Shown: positions 1 to 8,373, counted from the stretch's first letter. The stretch: 64,000 bases of DNA from Bacteroidia bacterium (GCA_016787785.1 JAEUTO010000010.1:434001-498000); one strand, 5' to 3'. Translations and numbers: made by a program. The notes: a model not told the origin generated them from the sequence alone.

Positions 1-54
1 AAATTTGCCGACATGACCAAAGGTAAGTTTAAAGTTTTTCGTCCAATATTATAG
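1..54 (+). CDS. 3' end of an unidentified gene (partial)
   Basis: The first 54 bases read through in frame 1 as 17 codons with a coding-like composition (lysine, phenylalanine, valine and arginine codons) and end in TAG at 52-54. The start lies outside the window. Too short to assign a family. The reading frame is open from the first base, which is all that supports the call; it could be chance. Confidence 0.35.
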   Translation, partial: KFADMTKGKFKVFRPIL

Positions 55-206
55 AATACGGAGACTCTAGTTGATCTTTCTATTATCGTGCTACTTGTAT
101 TGCTATCCCAAAGCAATCATTTTAAAATGAAGTATAGGTAAAAAAATAGTTCTTTCAATTAAACCTTTCTTTTTTCCGGTAGTCTTAGATAAAAATAAGC
201 AAAAAC

Positions 207-1142
207 ATGAAAACGAATTTGAGTATAAAAACCGGAATTACAGCAGTAATAGCTTTGGCGTTAGTATTTGCTTCTTGCCGAAAAAAAGAAATGGAAGACG
301 ATGACGATACGCCATTAATTAGTGCTCAGGCTAACGATGCCCAAACAAATGACGCCAATACGGACGATGCATATACTGATGCAGATAACAGTATGAGTAA
401 TAGTAGAACTCTTTCAGGAACCAATACGGCAAGTACTTCGCCTGTTTTTTGGCCCTGCGACGCAACGGCAGATACCTCTCAAATTCAACAAGGTATTGTA
501 ACACTAACCTTTAATGGTAGTGGTTGCAGCGGAAAAAACAGAACCGGGCAAATAAAGTACGAAGTAGTAAATTATGCTACAGGTGTACGCTGGAAAGATA
601 TTAACGCCCAACTTATCGTAAACTTCATGAATTATAAAGTTACACGTAATGGTAAAAGTATGGTTATTAACGGTACACATAATTTAGTGAATGTAACGGG
701 TGGTTTAGTATCTGAGTTATCAGGCGACAAACCAAGTATTGTAAGAACAGTAAACAGCAATAACATGAGCGTTGTTTTTGACGATAATAGCACACGCCAA
801 TGGAGTATTGCTAAACGAAGAACCTGGGATTACAACGGTGGCAATTTAAAATTTTCGGTTACTGCTAATGGCGAAAATGGCGCGTCGGCTTGGGGTACAA
901 ACCGCAAAGGCAATGGATTTACTACTAAAATAATTTCCCCAATTGTTTGCTTAAAAAATTGTGGTTGGAATAAGCCTACCTCCGGTACTATTGAGCACGC
1001 TGTTTCTGATAGAAATGCAACGGTTACTTTAGGAACAGATGCTTCGGGTAACATTAGTTCGAACGCTTGCCCAAATAACTTTAAAGTAGATTGGACGGGC
1101 CGCAGAGGCAAGCAACGCCAATATATTGGAACATATAATTAA
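207..1142 (+). CDS. Putative outer-membrane lipoprotein of unknown function
   Basis: A 311-residue protein with a lipoprotein signal: basic start, hydrophobic stretch and lipobox VFASC with the acceptor cysteine at residue 24, followed by RKK. Residues 28-75 are a low-complexity linker rich in Asp, Asn, Ala and Thr that would hold the domain away from the membrane. The rest (about 78-311) is beta-rich and has four scattered cysteines (around residues 83, 106, 250-254 and 291). The pattern of a CDATAD start, a GxGCSGKxRTG motif and an INGTHNLVNVTGG motif recalls a lipoprotein family common in Bacteroidota that has no known function. Single gene, followed by a strong terminator; no operon partner. 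Confidence 0.7.
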   Translation: MKTNLSIKTGITAVIALALVFASCRKKEMEDDDDTPLISAQANDAQTNDANTDDAYTDADNSMSNSRTLSGTNTASTSPVFWPCDATADTSQIQQGIVTLTFNGSGCSGKNRTGQIKYEVVNYATGVRWKDINAQLIVNFMNYKVTRNGKSMVINGTHNLVNVTGGLVSELSGDKPSIVRTVNSNNMSVVFDDNSTRQWSIAKRRTWDYNGGNLKFSVTANGENGASAWGTNRKGNGFTTKIISPIVCLKNCGWNKPTSGTIEHAVSDRNATVTLGTDASGNISSNACPNNFKVDWTGRRGKQRQYIGTYN

Positions 1143-1163
1143 AAAGTAAAAAATCATAAAAAA

Positions 1164-1192
1164 AGGTTGTCGGTTCACGGCAGCCTTTTTTT
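1164..1192 (+). terminator. Intrinsic terminator after the lipoprotein gene
   Basis: Nine-pair stem (1164-1172 with 1178-1186, two G-U pairs), five-base loop and a following T-run, starting 22 bases after the stop codon. Confidence 0.85.
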
Positions 1193-1272
1193 ATTATGAT
1201 GTCGTTTGCCGAATACTATTTAATAAACAAAAAAAATCACCGAAGTTCATATTGATCAGCGCCATCTGCATT

Positions 1273-1863
1273 CTATTCATTAAGCAACAACAACTCAAAC
1301 AACTCTTTCTGTTCTATCTCTCTTACTTCGCCGGGTTGCATATCCCCAAGAGAAAGGTTCTCAATTTTTGTGCGGATCAAGCGTTTGCAATCATGCCTAA
1401 CGGCCGAGCACATTTTTCGTATCTGCCGGTTCTTACCTTCCATCAATACAAACTCCAGCCACGATTGTGGTAACTCTTCTCTAAAAGCATGTTCTCTAAA
1501 AGGTAAATTCTTTGGTTTCTCTATTAAATTCACTTCACAGGGTTGTGTTTTATATACGCCTTTTAGTTTTACCATTATCTCAACACCATCCCGCAACTTT
1601 TGTAATGATTCCTCAGAAATTTTCTTTTCTGCCTGTACTATGTAATTGCGTTTGTGTTTCCTATCCGGGTGCAATAAACGTTTGGTAAGCGTTTTATCTG
1701 TTGTTAAGATCAATAAGCCCTCGCTGTCATCATCTAAACGACCCACTGCGTTAGTACCTTCCGGAAAATCGTAGTCAAGGTCGCCCAAAAGCCTGTGTTT
1801 ATAGGGGCTTATAAACTGCGAGATCATTTTGTAAGGCTTGTATATAATAAAGTAACGTTCCAG
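1273..1863 (-). CDS. 23S rRNA pseudouridine synthase, RsuA/RluB/RluE family
   Basis: Converts a uridine in rRNA to pseudouridine. The catalytic motif GRLDDDSEGLLILT is present with the nucleophilic Asp, as are the family signatures HPDRKHKRNYIV and LMEGKNRQIRKMCSAV. There is no N-terminal S4 domain, as in RluE-type enzymes. From the first ATG (1827) the protein has 184 residues, but the reading frame continues upstream in family-like sequence (ERYFIIYKPYK before MISQF), which forms the first core strand in relatives. No ATG, GTG or TTG lies between the upstream in-frame stop near 1911 and position 1827; CTG at 1863 gives the family-like start (M)ERYFIIYKPY, so I extend to it. A possible -7 box (TACTTTTG, 1881-1888) lies 17 bases upstream of that CTG. 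The enzyme family is certain; the exact target uridine and the start are not. Confidence 0.85.
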   Translation of the reverse strand: MERYFIIYKPYKMISQFISPYKHRLLGDLDYDFPEGTNAVGRLDDDSEGLLILTTDKTLTKRLLHPDRKHKRNYIVQAEKKISEESLQKLRDGVEIMVKLKGVYKTQPCEVNLIEKPKNLPFREHAFREELPQSWLEFVLMEGKNRQIRKMCSAVRHDCKRLIRTKIENLSLGDMQPGEVREIEQKELFELLLLNE

Positions 1864-1961
1864 AACCGTTGTATTTAAAGCAAAAGTACTATTAATGCTA
1901 TAATAATTTCACTTTTTTTACACATCAAAATTTTTCTTATCTTTAGTTTGTCAAATCAACT

Positions 1962-2522
1962 ATGAAAAAGATCTCCATATTCCTGTTCTTCGTTCTTATT
2001 AATTTAGTATCATTCTCTCAGGTAGTGTCAAACGACACCATTCACTGGTCATCGGGCAAACCGTTAACGTGGAATGATTTTAAGGGTGATGCTATTGATT
2101 CGGTTGCACTTCCTGCAGATGCAGTTATTGCTATATTGGCAAGCGAAAAAAAAGGTTCGCGTTTTTCAGGTACATCTACTTATGTTGTTACTGTTTTTGA
2201 TTGGCGTAACTCCTGGGTAAAGCCAAAAGCAGACTCCGAGATGTTATTAAAATATTTCCAGGTATTGTTTGATGTGGGAGAACTGTATAGCAGAAAACTT
2301 CGCAAATCTATTAAAGAAGCAAATCTTGATCCATACCCTGTATCTTTTAACGAAAAATACATGGCTGCTAAAATTGGTATGAACGACCGCGTAAAACAAT
2401 TTAAAAAAGAGTCAAAAAATGGCACTTACGAAATTGCCATTACCCGCTGGTACGATAATGTAAAAGCCGAGTTGACTGAATTAGATGGCTTTAAACAGCC
2501 ACCGGTTAAAGCAGGCAAATAA
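1962..2522 (+). CDS. Secreted hypothetical protein, DUF922-like N-terminal motif
   Basis: A 186-residue protein with a signal peptide (KK, hydrophobic core, likely cleavage near residue 20 after SFSQ). The mature start has the pattern IHWSSGKPLTWNDFKG, typical of periplasmic DUF922-like proteins of Bacteroidota. The histidine/glutamate metalloprotease-like motif seen in many DUF922 members is not visible, so activity is doubtful. The stop codon overlaps the ATG of the Crp-type regulator by one base (TAATG), so the two are probably translated together. A partial -7 box (TATCTTTA, 1938-1945) lies upstream. Confidence 0.6.
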   Translation: MKKISIFLFFVLINLVSFSQVVSNDTIHWSSGKPLTWNDFKGDAIDSVALPADAVIAILASEKKGSRFSGTSTYVVTVFDWRNSWVKPKADSEMLLKYFQVLFDVGELYSRKLRKSIKEANLDPYPVSFNEKYMAAKIGMNDRVKQFKKESKNGTYEIAITRWYDNVKAELTELDGFKQPPVKAGK

Positions 2523-3106
2523 TGGACCAATCGCTGATCTTAAAGAACATTGCTAAACACATTTCGTTAACAGCATCAGAAAAAGAATATTTTAGTTCTT
2601 TATTAGAATTTAAAAAAATAAACGCCAGGCAATTTTTATTGCGTTCCGGCGAGATCTGTAAACATTCTAGCTTTGTTACCGTTGGTTGTCTTCGTGCTTT
2701 TACAGTAGATAAAAATGGTGTTGAACATATTTTATCTTTTGCGCCGCAAGAATGGTGGGTGGGCGACATGTACAGTTTGTTGAGTCAAAAACCCGGTAAT
2801 CTTAACGTAGAAGCAATGACCGATACAGAAGTGTTAATGCTCTCAAAAAAAGACCAGGAAAAATTATATGAAAAGGTACCAAAGTTTGAACGCTTCTTTC
2901 GCATCATCATCGAAAAGTCTTTAGTGGCCTACCAGCAGCGGTTAATAGATAACTTAAGTTTAACCGCACAAGAACGCTATCTCAAATTTTGCACAACATA
3001 TCCAGCCATTATTAATACTATTCCGCAAAAGCAAGTTGCCGCTTATATTGGTGTTACACCTGAGTTTTTAAGTAAACTCAAAGCTAAATACCTTAAGGCT
3101 CATTGA
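2522..3106 (+). CDS. Crp/Fnr family transcriptional regulator
   Basis: A 194-residue regulator. Residues ~10-120 form a cyclic-nucleotide-binding-type beta barrel (FLLRSGEICKHSSFV, then an EQWWVGDMYSLL-like turn, EAMTDTEVLML), followed by the dimerisation helix (~125-145) and a C-terminal helix-turn-helix (TIPQKQVAAYIGVTPEFLSKLK, ~165-188). It lacks the Fnr N-terminal cysteine cluster. The ligand is unknown; many Bacteroidota members have lost strict cAMP-binding residues. It starts inside the stop codon of the preceding gene and sits immediately before the pirin/YceI/flavin reductase genes on the same strand, which are the obvious candidate targets. Confidence 0.88.
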   Translation: MDQSLILKNIAKHISLTASEKEYFSSLLEFKKINARQFLLRSGEICKHSSFVTVGCLRAFTVDKNGVEHILSFAPQEWWVGDMYSLLSQKPGNLNVEAMTDTEVLMLSKKDQEKLYEKVPKFERFFRIIIEKSLVAYQQRLIDNLSLTAQERYLKFCTTYPAIINTIPQKQVAAYIGVTPEFLSKLKAKYLKAH

Positions 3107-3165
3107 TCTTAAGCAGATTTCTTCATTTCTTAACCTAGATTAAGAACTTTTCTTCATTCTGTTTG

Positions 3166-3173
3166 TACCTTTG
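3166..3173 (+). promoter_or_regulatory. Candidate -7 box (TAnnTTTG) before the first pirin gene
   Basis: TACCTTTG, 22 bases before the ATG at 3196, matches the Bacteroidota -7 consensus. No convincing TTTG -33 element at the usual ~19-base spacing. It would start the pirin-YceI-flavin reductase-pirin transcript separately from the Crp-type gene. Confidence 0.45.
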
Positions 3174-3195
3174 ACATAGAATTAAAACTTATCTT

Positions 3196-4068
3196 ATGGA
3201 CAGAAAAGATTTCTTAAAAAAAGGGTTATTGGGCACGGGCATGTTTGTTGCTGCTAACTCATTCGGTAATATTATTAAGAATGATATTGACGAATTAAAA
3301 GAACTGGAAATATTAGGCTTTAATCATATACCAAACACAAACTCAAATATTATGGAAAACACCATTTTACACAAAGCCAACACACGTGGCGATGCCGATC
3401 ACGGTTGGTTACACAGCAAACACACGTTTAGTTTTGCTAATTATTATAATCCGGAACGTATGCACTTTGGGGTATTGCGCGTATTAAATGATGATACCGT
3501 TAGCGGTGGCATGGGTTTTGGAACGCATCCGCACGACAATATGGAGATCATTTCTATTCCTTTAGAAGGCGACTTAGAACATAAAGACAGTATGGGCAAT
3601 GTGGCTGTTATCAAAAACGGCGATGTGCAGGTAATGAGTGCCGGAACAGGTATTCAGCACAGTGAATATAATAAGAACAAGGATAACGCCGTAAAATTTT
3701 TACAGATCTGGGTTTTCCCAAACAAAAAAAATGTTACGCCGCGTTATGATCAAATAACTCTTAAAACAGAGGAAAGGCATAACAAATTACAACAGATCTT
3801 ATCGCCTAATGCAGATGATGCAGGCGTTTGGATCCACCAGAATGCCTGGTTCCATTTGGGAAAATTTGATAAAGGAATTTCTAAAGACTATAATTTAAAA
3901 TTAAAAGGTAATGGTATTTACATTTTTAATTTAAATGGCGATCTTGAAGTAAATGGTCAGTTATTAAATACCCGTGATGGCTTTGGAATCTGGAACGTGG
4001 ATAAAATAACTTTGAATGCAAAAACAGATGCGGAATTTCTTATAATGGATGTGCCAATGAATGCCTAA
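3196..4068 (+). CDS. Pirin family protein with N-terminal signal-like extension
   Basis: Cupin-fold pirin of the YhhW (quercetin 2,3-dioxygenase-like) type. The N-terminal cupin contains the expected metal ligands in THPHDNMEI and IQHSEYN, with a Glu in the preceding SIPLEG strand. The pirin domain proper starts near Met53 (LHKANTRGDADHGW); the usual protein is ~235 residues, this one is 290. The extra 52 residues begin MDRKDFLKKGLLGTG, resembling the Tat-type or anchor leaders of Bacteroidota secreted oxidoreductases, so export is possible; alternatively translation begins at ATG 3352 and the protein is cytoplasmic. First of four genes in one direction (pirin, YceI, flavin reductase, second pirin). 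Confidence 0.88.
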   Translation: MDRKDFLKKGLLGTGMFVAANSFGNIIKNDIDELKELEILGFNHIPNTNSNIMENTILHKANTRGDADHGWLHSKHTFSFANYYNPERMHFGVLRVLNDDTVSGGMGFGTHPHDNMEIISIPLEGDLEHKDSMGNVAVIKNGDVQVMSAGTGIQHSEYNKNKDNAVKFLQIWVFPNKKNVTPRYDQITLKTEERHNKLQQILSPNADDAGVWIHQNAWFHLGKFDKGISKDYNLKLKGNGIYIFNLNGDLEVNGQLLNTRDGFGIWNVDKITLNAKTDAEFLIMDVPMNA

Positions 4069-4098
4069 TTAAAAATAAACTAATAAAAAAACAAAACT

Positions 4099-4632
4099 AT
4101 GAGCACAACTAAATGGTCTTTAGACCCAACACACAGCGAAGTAAGCTTCAAAATAAAACACATGATGATCTCTAATGTAACAGGGCATTTTGGAACATTT
4201 AATGTTACAGCAGAAACTCAGGGCGATGATTTTGCAAGTTCAAAGGTTTCTTTTAATGCCGATGTTAATACTATTAACACCAAGAACGAACAACGTGACG
4301 GCCATTTAAAGTCTGGTGATTTTTTTGACGCAGAAAAATATCCGAAAATAAAATTTGAAGCTACTAAGATGAATAAAGTTTCAGGCGATGAATTTTCGGT
4401 GGATGGTCATTTAACTATTCGCGATGTAACAAAACCTGTAACATTAAAAGCAGAGTTTGGTGGTATTGCAAAAGATCCCTACGGAAATGTTAAAGCAGGC
4501 TTTACCGTTGAAGGAAAAATTAACCGTAAGGATTTTGGATTGACCTGGAATGCTGCCACAGAAGCGGGTGGCGTAATGGTTGGAGAAGATCTGAAACTTC
4601 ACGCAGAGATACAGTTGGTAAAACAACCTTAA
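4099..4632 (+). CDS. YceI family protein
   Basis: A 177-residue YceI-like lipocalin-fold protein that binds long isoprenoid or amphipathic ligands in other bacteria. Recognisable features are KWSLDPTHSEVSFKIKHMMISNVTGHFG at the start (first part only quoted from positions 5-20 of the protein is diagnostic), the YPKIKFEATK strand, the HLTIRDVTKPVTL motif and FTVEGKINRKDFGLTW near the end. No signal peptide, unlike the periplasmic E. coli protein, so it is predicted cytoplasmic. It lies 30 bases after the first pirin gene and 9 bases before the flavin reductase gene. Confidence 0.93.
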   Translation: MSTTKWSLDPTHSEVSFKIKHMMISNVTGHFGTFNVTAETQGDDFASSKVSFNADVNTINTKNEQRDGHLKSGDFFDAEKYPKIKFEATKMNKVSGDEFSVDGHLTIRDVTKPVTLKAEFGGIAKDPYGNVKAGFTVEGKINRKDFGLTWNAATEAGGVMVGEDLKLHAEIQLVKQP

Positions 4633-4641
4633 TAAATAATT

Positions 4642-5172
4642 ATGCAAATAATAGCCTTTGGTGGAAGTAACAGTTCAACGTCTATAAATAAAAAGCTGGC
4701 AACATATGCCGCCAAACAATTTAAAGCTGCTGAAGTTGAAGTATTGGATCTTAACGATTTTGAATTGCCCTTATTTAGTGTTGATCGCGAAAAGGTTTTG
4801 GGACATCCAAAATTAGCGCAGGATTTTTTGAATAAAATTGCCGGCGCCGATCTTTTAGTGGTATCCTTAGCAGAAAATAATGGTAATTATTCGGCAGCAT
4901 TTAAAAATTGTATGGATTGGGCTTCGCGTATCAACCCAAAAGTTTTTCAAAAGAAGCCAATGCTGTTAATGGCAACTTCGCCGGGGGCCAGGGGTGGTGC
5001 AAGCGTTTTAGAGATAGCGGTTAAAAACTTTGAAAGGTTTGATGCGGTTATAAAAGCAACTTTTTCGTTACCCTCGTTCAACGAAAATTTTAAAGATGAT
5101 AAAATTGTGAACGAAGAACTAAACAACAAATTATTACAATTAATAAAGGAGATACAAAATGAGCACGTTTAG
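4642..5172 (+). CDS. NAD(P)H-dependent FMN reductase / oxidoreductase family
   Basis: A 176-residue flavodoxin-fold reductase. The FMN phosphate-binding loop is GGSNSSTSINKKLA (residues 6-19), and the second flavin-contact region is SLAENNGNYSAAFKNCMDW. These enzymes use NAD(P)H to reduce FMN or small acceptors such as quinones or azo compounds. It overlaps the following pirin gene by 14 bases, a strong sign of translational coupling. The pirin/YceI/flavoprotein combination suggests a cytoplasmic redox or electrophile stress role, which is inferred from context only. Confidence 0.9.
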   Translation: MQIIAFGGSNSSTSINKKLATYAAKQFKAAEVEVLDLNDFELPLFSVDREKVLGHPKLAQDFLNKIAGADLLVVSLAENNGNYSAAFKNCMDWASRINPKVFQKKPMLLMATSPGARGGASVLEIAVKNFERFDAVIKATFSLPSFNENFKDDKIVNEELNNKLLQLIKEIQNEHV

Positions 5173-6007
5173 AAAAATTCAGTCTATTCACATAGCTCCT
5201 GAAACCATGATGGGGCCAATAAAATTACGCCAACCTTTTCCCTTACAAGGTATGCAACAGGTTAGTCCGTTTATTTTATTGCACCATTTTGATAATACCT
5301 ATAAACCACACGAAAATAATTTTAATGTGCCGCCGCATCCGCATCGTGGCTTTAGTCCTATAACATTTATGTTTGAAGGATCGATAGAGCATGAAGATTC
5401 GCTTGGTAATAAAAAAGTAATTGGCGACAATGAAGTGCAATGGATAAATGCCGGTCGTGGTTTAATTCACAGTGAAAAAGCAGACAAAGCATTTATTGAA
5501 AAAGGTGGAAGATCGCAAGGTATACAGCTTTGGATAAATACGCCCAAAGCACTAAAAATGCTGGAACCAACATATCAACCAATAACAAAAGATGAAATTG
5601 TGCTGATAGAAAAAGAAGGCGTTCAGTTAAGATTAGTGTCCGGGAAATATCTGGATAAAAAAGGTCCGGCTAAGTCGGATGTTTTTACTGCCATGTTGCA
5701 TATGAAAACAGGTAGCGAGCAAACGTTTACATTTCCTGCTTCAAACAATGTTGCTTTTTATGTTTTGGAGGGAGAGTTAAAAGTGAATGAGAACGTCACT
5801 GCAAAACAGTATAGTTTAATTGCTTTTGAGCACGAAGCCGCCGAAATAAAATTAACGGCAAGTGCCGATGCAAAATTATTATTAATGGCCGGCGACCCAA
5901 TTAATGAGCCATTGGTAACACACGGACCATTTGTAATGACCTCGCAAACCGAGATACTTGAGGCCATGCGTGATTATCAGGATGGAAAAATGGGATTCCT
6001 GTATTAG
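5159..6007 (+). CDS. Pirin family protein (second copy, no extension)
   Basis: A 282-residue bicupin pirin. The N-terminal cupin has PPHPHRGFSPITFMFEG and the second metal motif INAGRGLIHSEK; the C-terminal pirin domain includes FYVLEGELKVN and AGDPINEPLVTHGPFVM. It differs from the pirin at 3196 in length and domain content (the C-terminal domain is well conserved here), so it is not a recent duplicate. Its start overlaps the end of the flavin reductase gene by 14 bases. Confidence 0.93.
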   Translation: MSTFRKIQSIHIAPETMMGPIKLRQPFPLQGMQQVSPFILLHHFDNTYKPHENNFNVPPHPHRGFSPITFMFEGSIEHEDSLGNKKVIGDNEVQWINAGRGLIHSEKADKAFIEKGGRSQGIQLWINTPKALKMLEPTYQPITKDEIVLIEKEGVQLRLVSGKYLDKKGPAKSDVFTAMLHMKTGSEQTFTFPASNNVAFYVLEGELKVNENVTAKQYSLIAFEHEAAEIKLTASADAKLLLMAGDPINEPLVTHGPFVMTSQTEILEAMRDYQDGKMGFLY

Positions 6008-6022
6008 TACAAGGCTCACTAT

Positions 6023-6094
6023 TTAGCCACAGACGATACCAATTTCAAAGATTTTTTTATTTAATCTGTGCGATCGGTTCGATCTGTGGCTTTA
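6023..6094. repeat. Short inverted-repeat element (AGCCACAGA ends)
   Basis: The gap between the second pirin gene and the YjdI/CDGSH gene is bounded by AGCCACAGA (6025-6033) and its reverse complement TCTGTGGCT (6083-6091), with a second ATCTGTG-like word inside (6064-6070). Similar "accacaga" intergenic inverted repeats are known from many Bacteroidota genomes. Only one copy in the window. Confidence 0.45.
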
Positions 6095-6112
6095 TTTTTT
6101 TAATTTTGTTTC

Positions 6113-6547
6113 ATGGCAGATATTACCAAAAAATATAGCAATGAAGATATAACTATTGTTTGGAAACCAAACATGTGCATTCATTCTACTAAATGCTGGA
6201 AAGGAGAAAGTGGTTTGAGAAATGTTTTCGATCCAACCCAAAAACCCTGGATAAGGCCTGAAGGTGCAGCAACATCCGAGATCATAAAGCGTATAAATAG
6301 TTGCCCTTCTAAAGCTCTAAGCTTTTATTACAATGATGAAAGTAAAAATGTAGAATCTGCCAGCGTAGAGAACGTTGTAGAGGCATTGCCTAATGGACCG
6401 CTACTTGTTTACGGTAATTTAAAAGTAAAGCTTAAAGACGGAAGCGAGAATCAAAAAAACAATGTTACTGCTTTTTGCAGATGCGGCGCCTCTTCTAATA
6501 AGCCATACTGCGATGGCACGCATGTTAAGATCGAATTTAAAGACTGA
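6113..6547 (+). CDS. YjdI-type (4Fe-4S) domain fused to CDGSH iron-sulfur domain
   Basis: A 144-residue two-domain iron-sulfur protein. Residues ~8-75 match the YjdI/Fer4_19 family (MCIHSTKCWKG, then INSCPSKAL, giving the cluster cysteines). Residues ~85-144 match the CDGSH family: FCRCGASSNKPYCDGTH supplies the three Cys and one His that bind a 2Fe-2S cluster. The two-domain architecture is common in Bacteroidota. Function is unproven, presumably redox or iron-sulfur sensing. It is separated from the second pirin by ~105 bases containing an inverted repeat, so it is probably an independent transcript ending at the terminator at 6614. Confidence 0.92.
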   Translation: MADITKKYSNEDITIVWKPNMCIHSTKCWKGESGLRNVFDPTQKPWIRPEGAATSEIIKRINSCPSKALSFYYNDESKNVESASVENVVEALPNGPLLVYGNLKVKLKDGSENQKNNVTAFCRCGASSNKPYCDGTHVKIEFKD

Positions 6548-6613
6548 TGTAGAAACTATTTAATAATTAAGTCTTGCGATCAGTAGCTATTAACTTTGAA
6601 TAATTAATTTCTT

Positions 6614-6648
6614 AAAAGCCCTTCAAATTAATTTGAAGGGCTTTTTTG
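6614..6648 (+). terminator. Intrinsic terminator after the CDGSH gene
   Basis: A near-perfect palindrome (AAAAGCCCTTCAAATT and its complement) followed by TTTTTT, 67 bases after the stop. Confidence 0.88.
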
Positions 6649-6724
6649 TATTAACAAACTTTGGCACGCTTGTTGGAATGGTATAAATGCGGCGCTACTA
6701 TCTATAAATTTTAAATCGAAACTT

Positions 6725-8332
6725 ATGAAAATGAAAATTAAGTCTAAAGGACTAGTGACCTTGTATGCACTATTTTTTACAGCAAGCGTCGCAACGGCTC
6801 AAATAAATAATAACGATTCGCTAAATGGTTTTGATATAAAAGCTGCATTAAGTCACGCATCGCATTCAAAAACAAATTTAGAAAAAAGCAACTTTTTAGA
6901 TTGGGCAAAGCGCCAGCATATAAAGAAGGAGTATTTTTTGAATAACGAAAATAATTTTCATCATAAAGCTTCCGGATCTTTTATGAACTGTGATAATATT
7001 GGTTTTGAAAGTAATAGTTTAAATGGCTGGACAGTGAATGGGGATGCTGAGATCACTTCAGGCACAGCATTAGACCCATTTGGTGGCTTCCCGCAGGTTT
7101 TTCCGGGTGGTAAGCACTCTTTAAAATTGAATAATAATAGTATTACTAATAAAACAAATTTTTCGGCTTCGGCATCGCGTATTATTGCTGTTACTGACGA
7201 TAATAATTATTTAAACCTGCATTTTGCATTAGCTGTTATTAATGCTCCGCATGATGAGTTCGCGGCAGCAAAATTTAAGATCGAGGTTTTAAATTCAGCA
7301 AACAATGTTTTAGAATGCCCAAAATATAAATGTTATTATTTTGAAGATCAAAGTGGGGGACATGCAGTGGGTATTAGCAGTTTTGAGCAAACCGAAGACA
7401 CGATTGGCGAGAACATTGCGCTGCAATTTTTTCCAGTTAGTTATTCGCCCTGGCAAACAGTTGGCTTAGACCTTACACCATATACCGGTCAAACAATTAC
7501 TATTAAGATCTCCTGCGATTGGTGCATTTATGATTATGATTGGGCGTATTGTTATATAGATGCAGATTGTTCTCAGGTTAATTCACCAAATTTTTATACC
7601 TGTGGACTTCTACCTTCAAACCTTACCGGACCTGCGAATATGAAAAGTTATTTATGGTTGTCGCCAAACAGAGATACAGTTTCAATTAGTTCATCTTGTA
7701 CTGCTGTTATATCAGGTATTTATACTTTGCAATGTGTTCCAAATTTAAGTTGCGAAGGAACTGCTTTAACCTATACTTATGATACGGCACCACAAATTAC
7801 TGCAGATCTTGAGGCAGATAAGCAAGAAGGCTTTGCACCACTTACGGTTAATTTTATGAATACCTCTTTTATCAAAAAATCTCCCGGACATGCAACACCT
7901 GTTTGGAGTTTTGGTAACGGCACCTCACAGGTAGGTCAAAATAAAGTTATAACAACCTATACGTCTGCAGGCACCTATACAAGTATGTTGATCATCTCAA
8001 AGAATGCTTGTTTAGATACTGCATATAAAATTGTAAAAGTAGAAATGCCATCTAAATTAATTGTGCCGGATATATTTACACCAAACGGCGATGGAAATAA
8101 TGATGTTTTCTTTTTAAGAACAACATCTCTAGTAGATATAACCGCAATTGTTTTTGACAGGTGGGGAAATAAGGTGTTTGAAACAATAAGCGAGTCTGGA
8201 AACATAGCCTGGGATGGGAATAACTCAAAAGGAAATGAATGTGCTGCAGGTGTCTATTTTTATATCATTAATGCAAAAGGAAAAGATGACCAGGCGTATG
8301 CTCAAAAAGGAAACATAAGTTTGTTCAGATAA
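6725..8332 (+). CDS. T9SS type B sorted secreted protein with PKD domain
   Basis: A 535-residue secreted protein. The signal peptide covers residues ~1-26 (ends ATAQ). Residues ~85-290 form a jelly-roll-like beta domain starting with MNCDNIGFESNSLNGWTV, a pattern found at the start of many Bacteroidota surface proteins; residues ~355-442 are a PKD-type Ig domain (TADLEADKQEGFAPLTVNFMN, with VWSFGNGTS). The C-terminus (~448-535) is a gliding-motility-associated/CHU_C type B sorting domain: FTPNGDGNNDVF, then VFDRWGNKVFE and WDG, then AAGVYFYII. It would cross the outer membrane through T9SS with PorP-type partners and stay at the surface. Ligand unknown. Confidence 0.9.
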   Translation: MKMKIKSKGLVTLYALFFTASVATAQINNNDSLNGFDIKAALSHASHSKTNLEKSNFLDWAKRQHIKKEYFLNNENNFHHKASGSFMNCDNIGFESNSLNGWTVNGDAEITSGTALDPFGGFPQVFPGGKHSLKLNNNSITNKTNFSASASRIIAVTDDNNYLNLHFALAVINAPHDEFAAAKFKIEVLNSANNVLECPKYKCYYFEDQSGGHAVGISSFEQTEDTIGENIALQFFPVSYSPWQTVGLDLTPYTGQTITIKISCDWCIYDYDWAYCYIDADCSQVNSPNFYTCGLLPSNLTGPANMKSYLWLSPNRDTVSISSSCTAVISGIYTLQCVPNLSCEGTALTYTYDTAPQITADLEADKQEGFAPLTVNFMNTSFIKKSPGHATPVWSFGNGTSQVGQNKVITTYTSAGTYTSMLIISKNACLDTAYKIVKVEMPSKLIVPDIFTPNGDGNNDVFFLRTTSLVDITAIVFDRWGNKVFETISESGNIAWDGNNSKGNECAAGVYFYIINAKGKDDQAYAQKGNISLFR

Positions 8333-8337
8333 GGCTA

Positions 8338-8373
8338 AAAAAAGCCGGACCTTTTTTTGGATCCGGCTTTTTA
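8338..8373. terminator. Bidirectional terminator between convergent T9SS genes
   Basis: AAAAGCCGGA and its complement TCCGGCTTTT around a short loop, with A and T runs on both sides; it can serve both the + gene ending at 8332 and the - gene ending at 8388. Confidence 0.88.
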
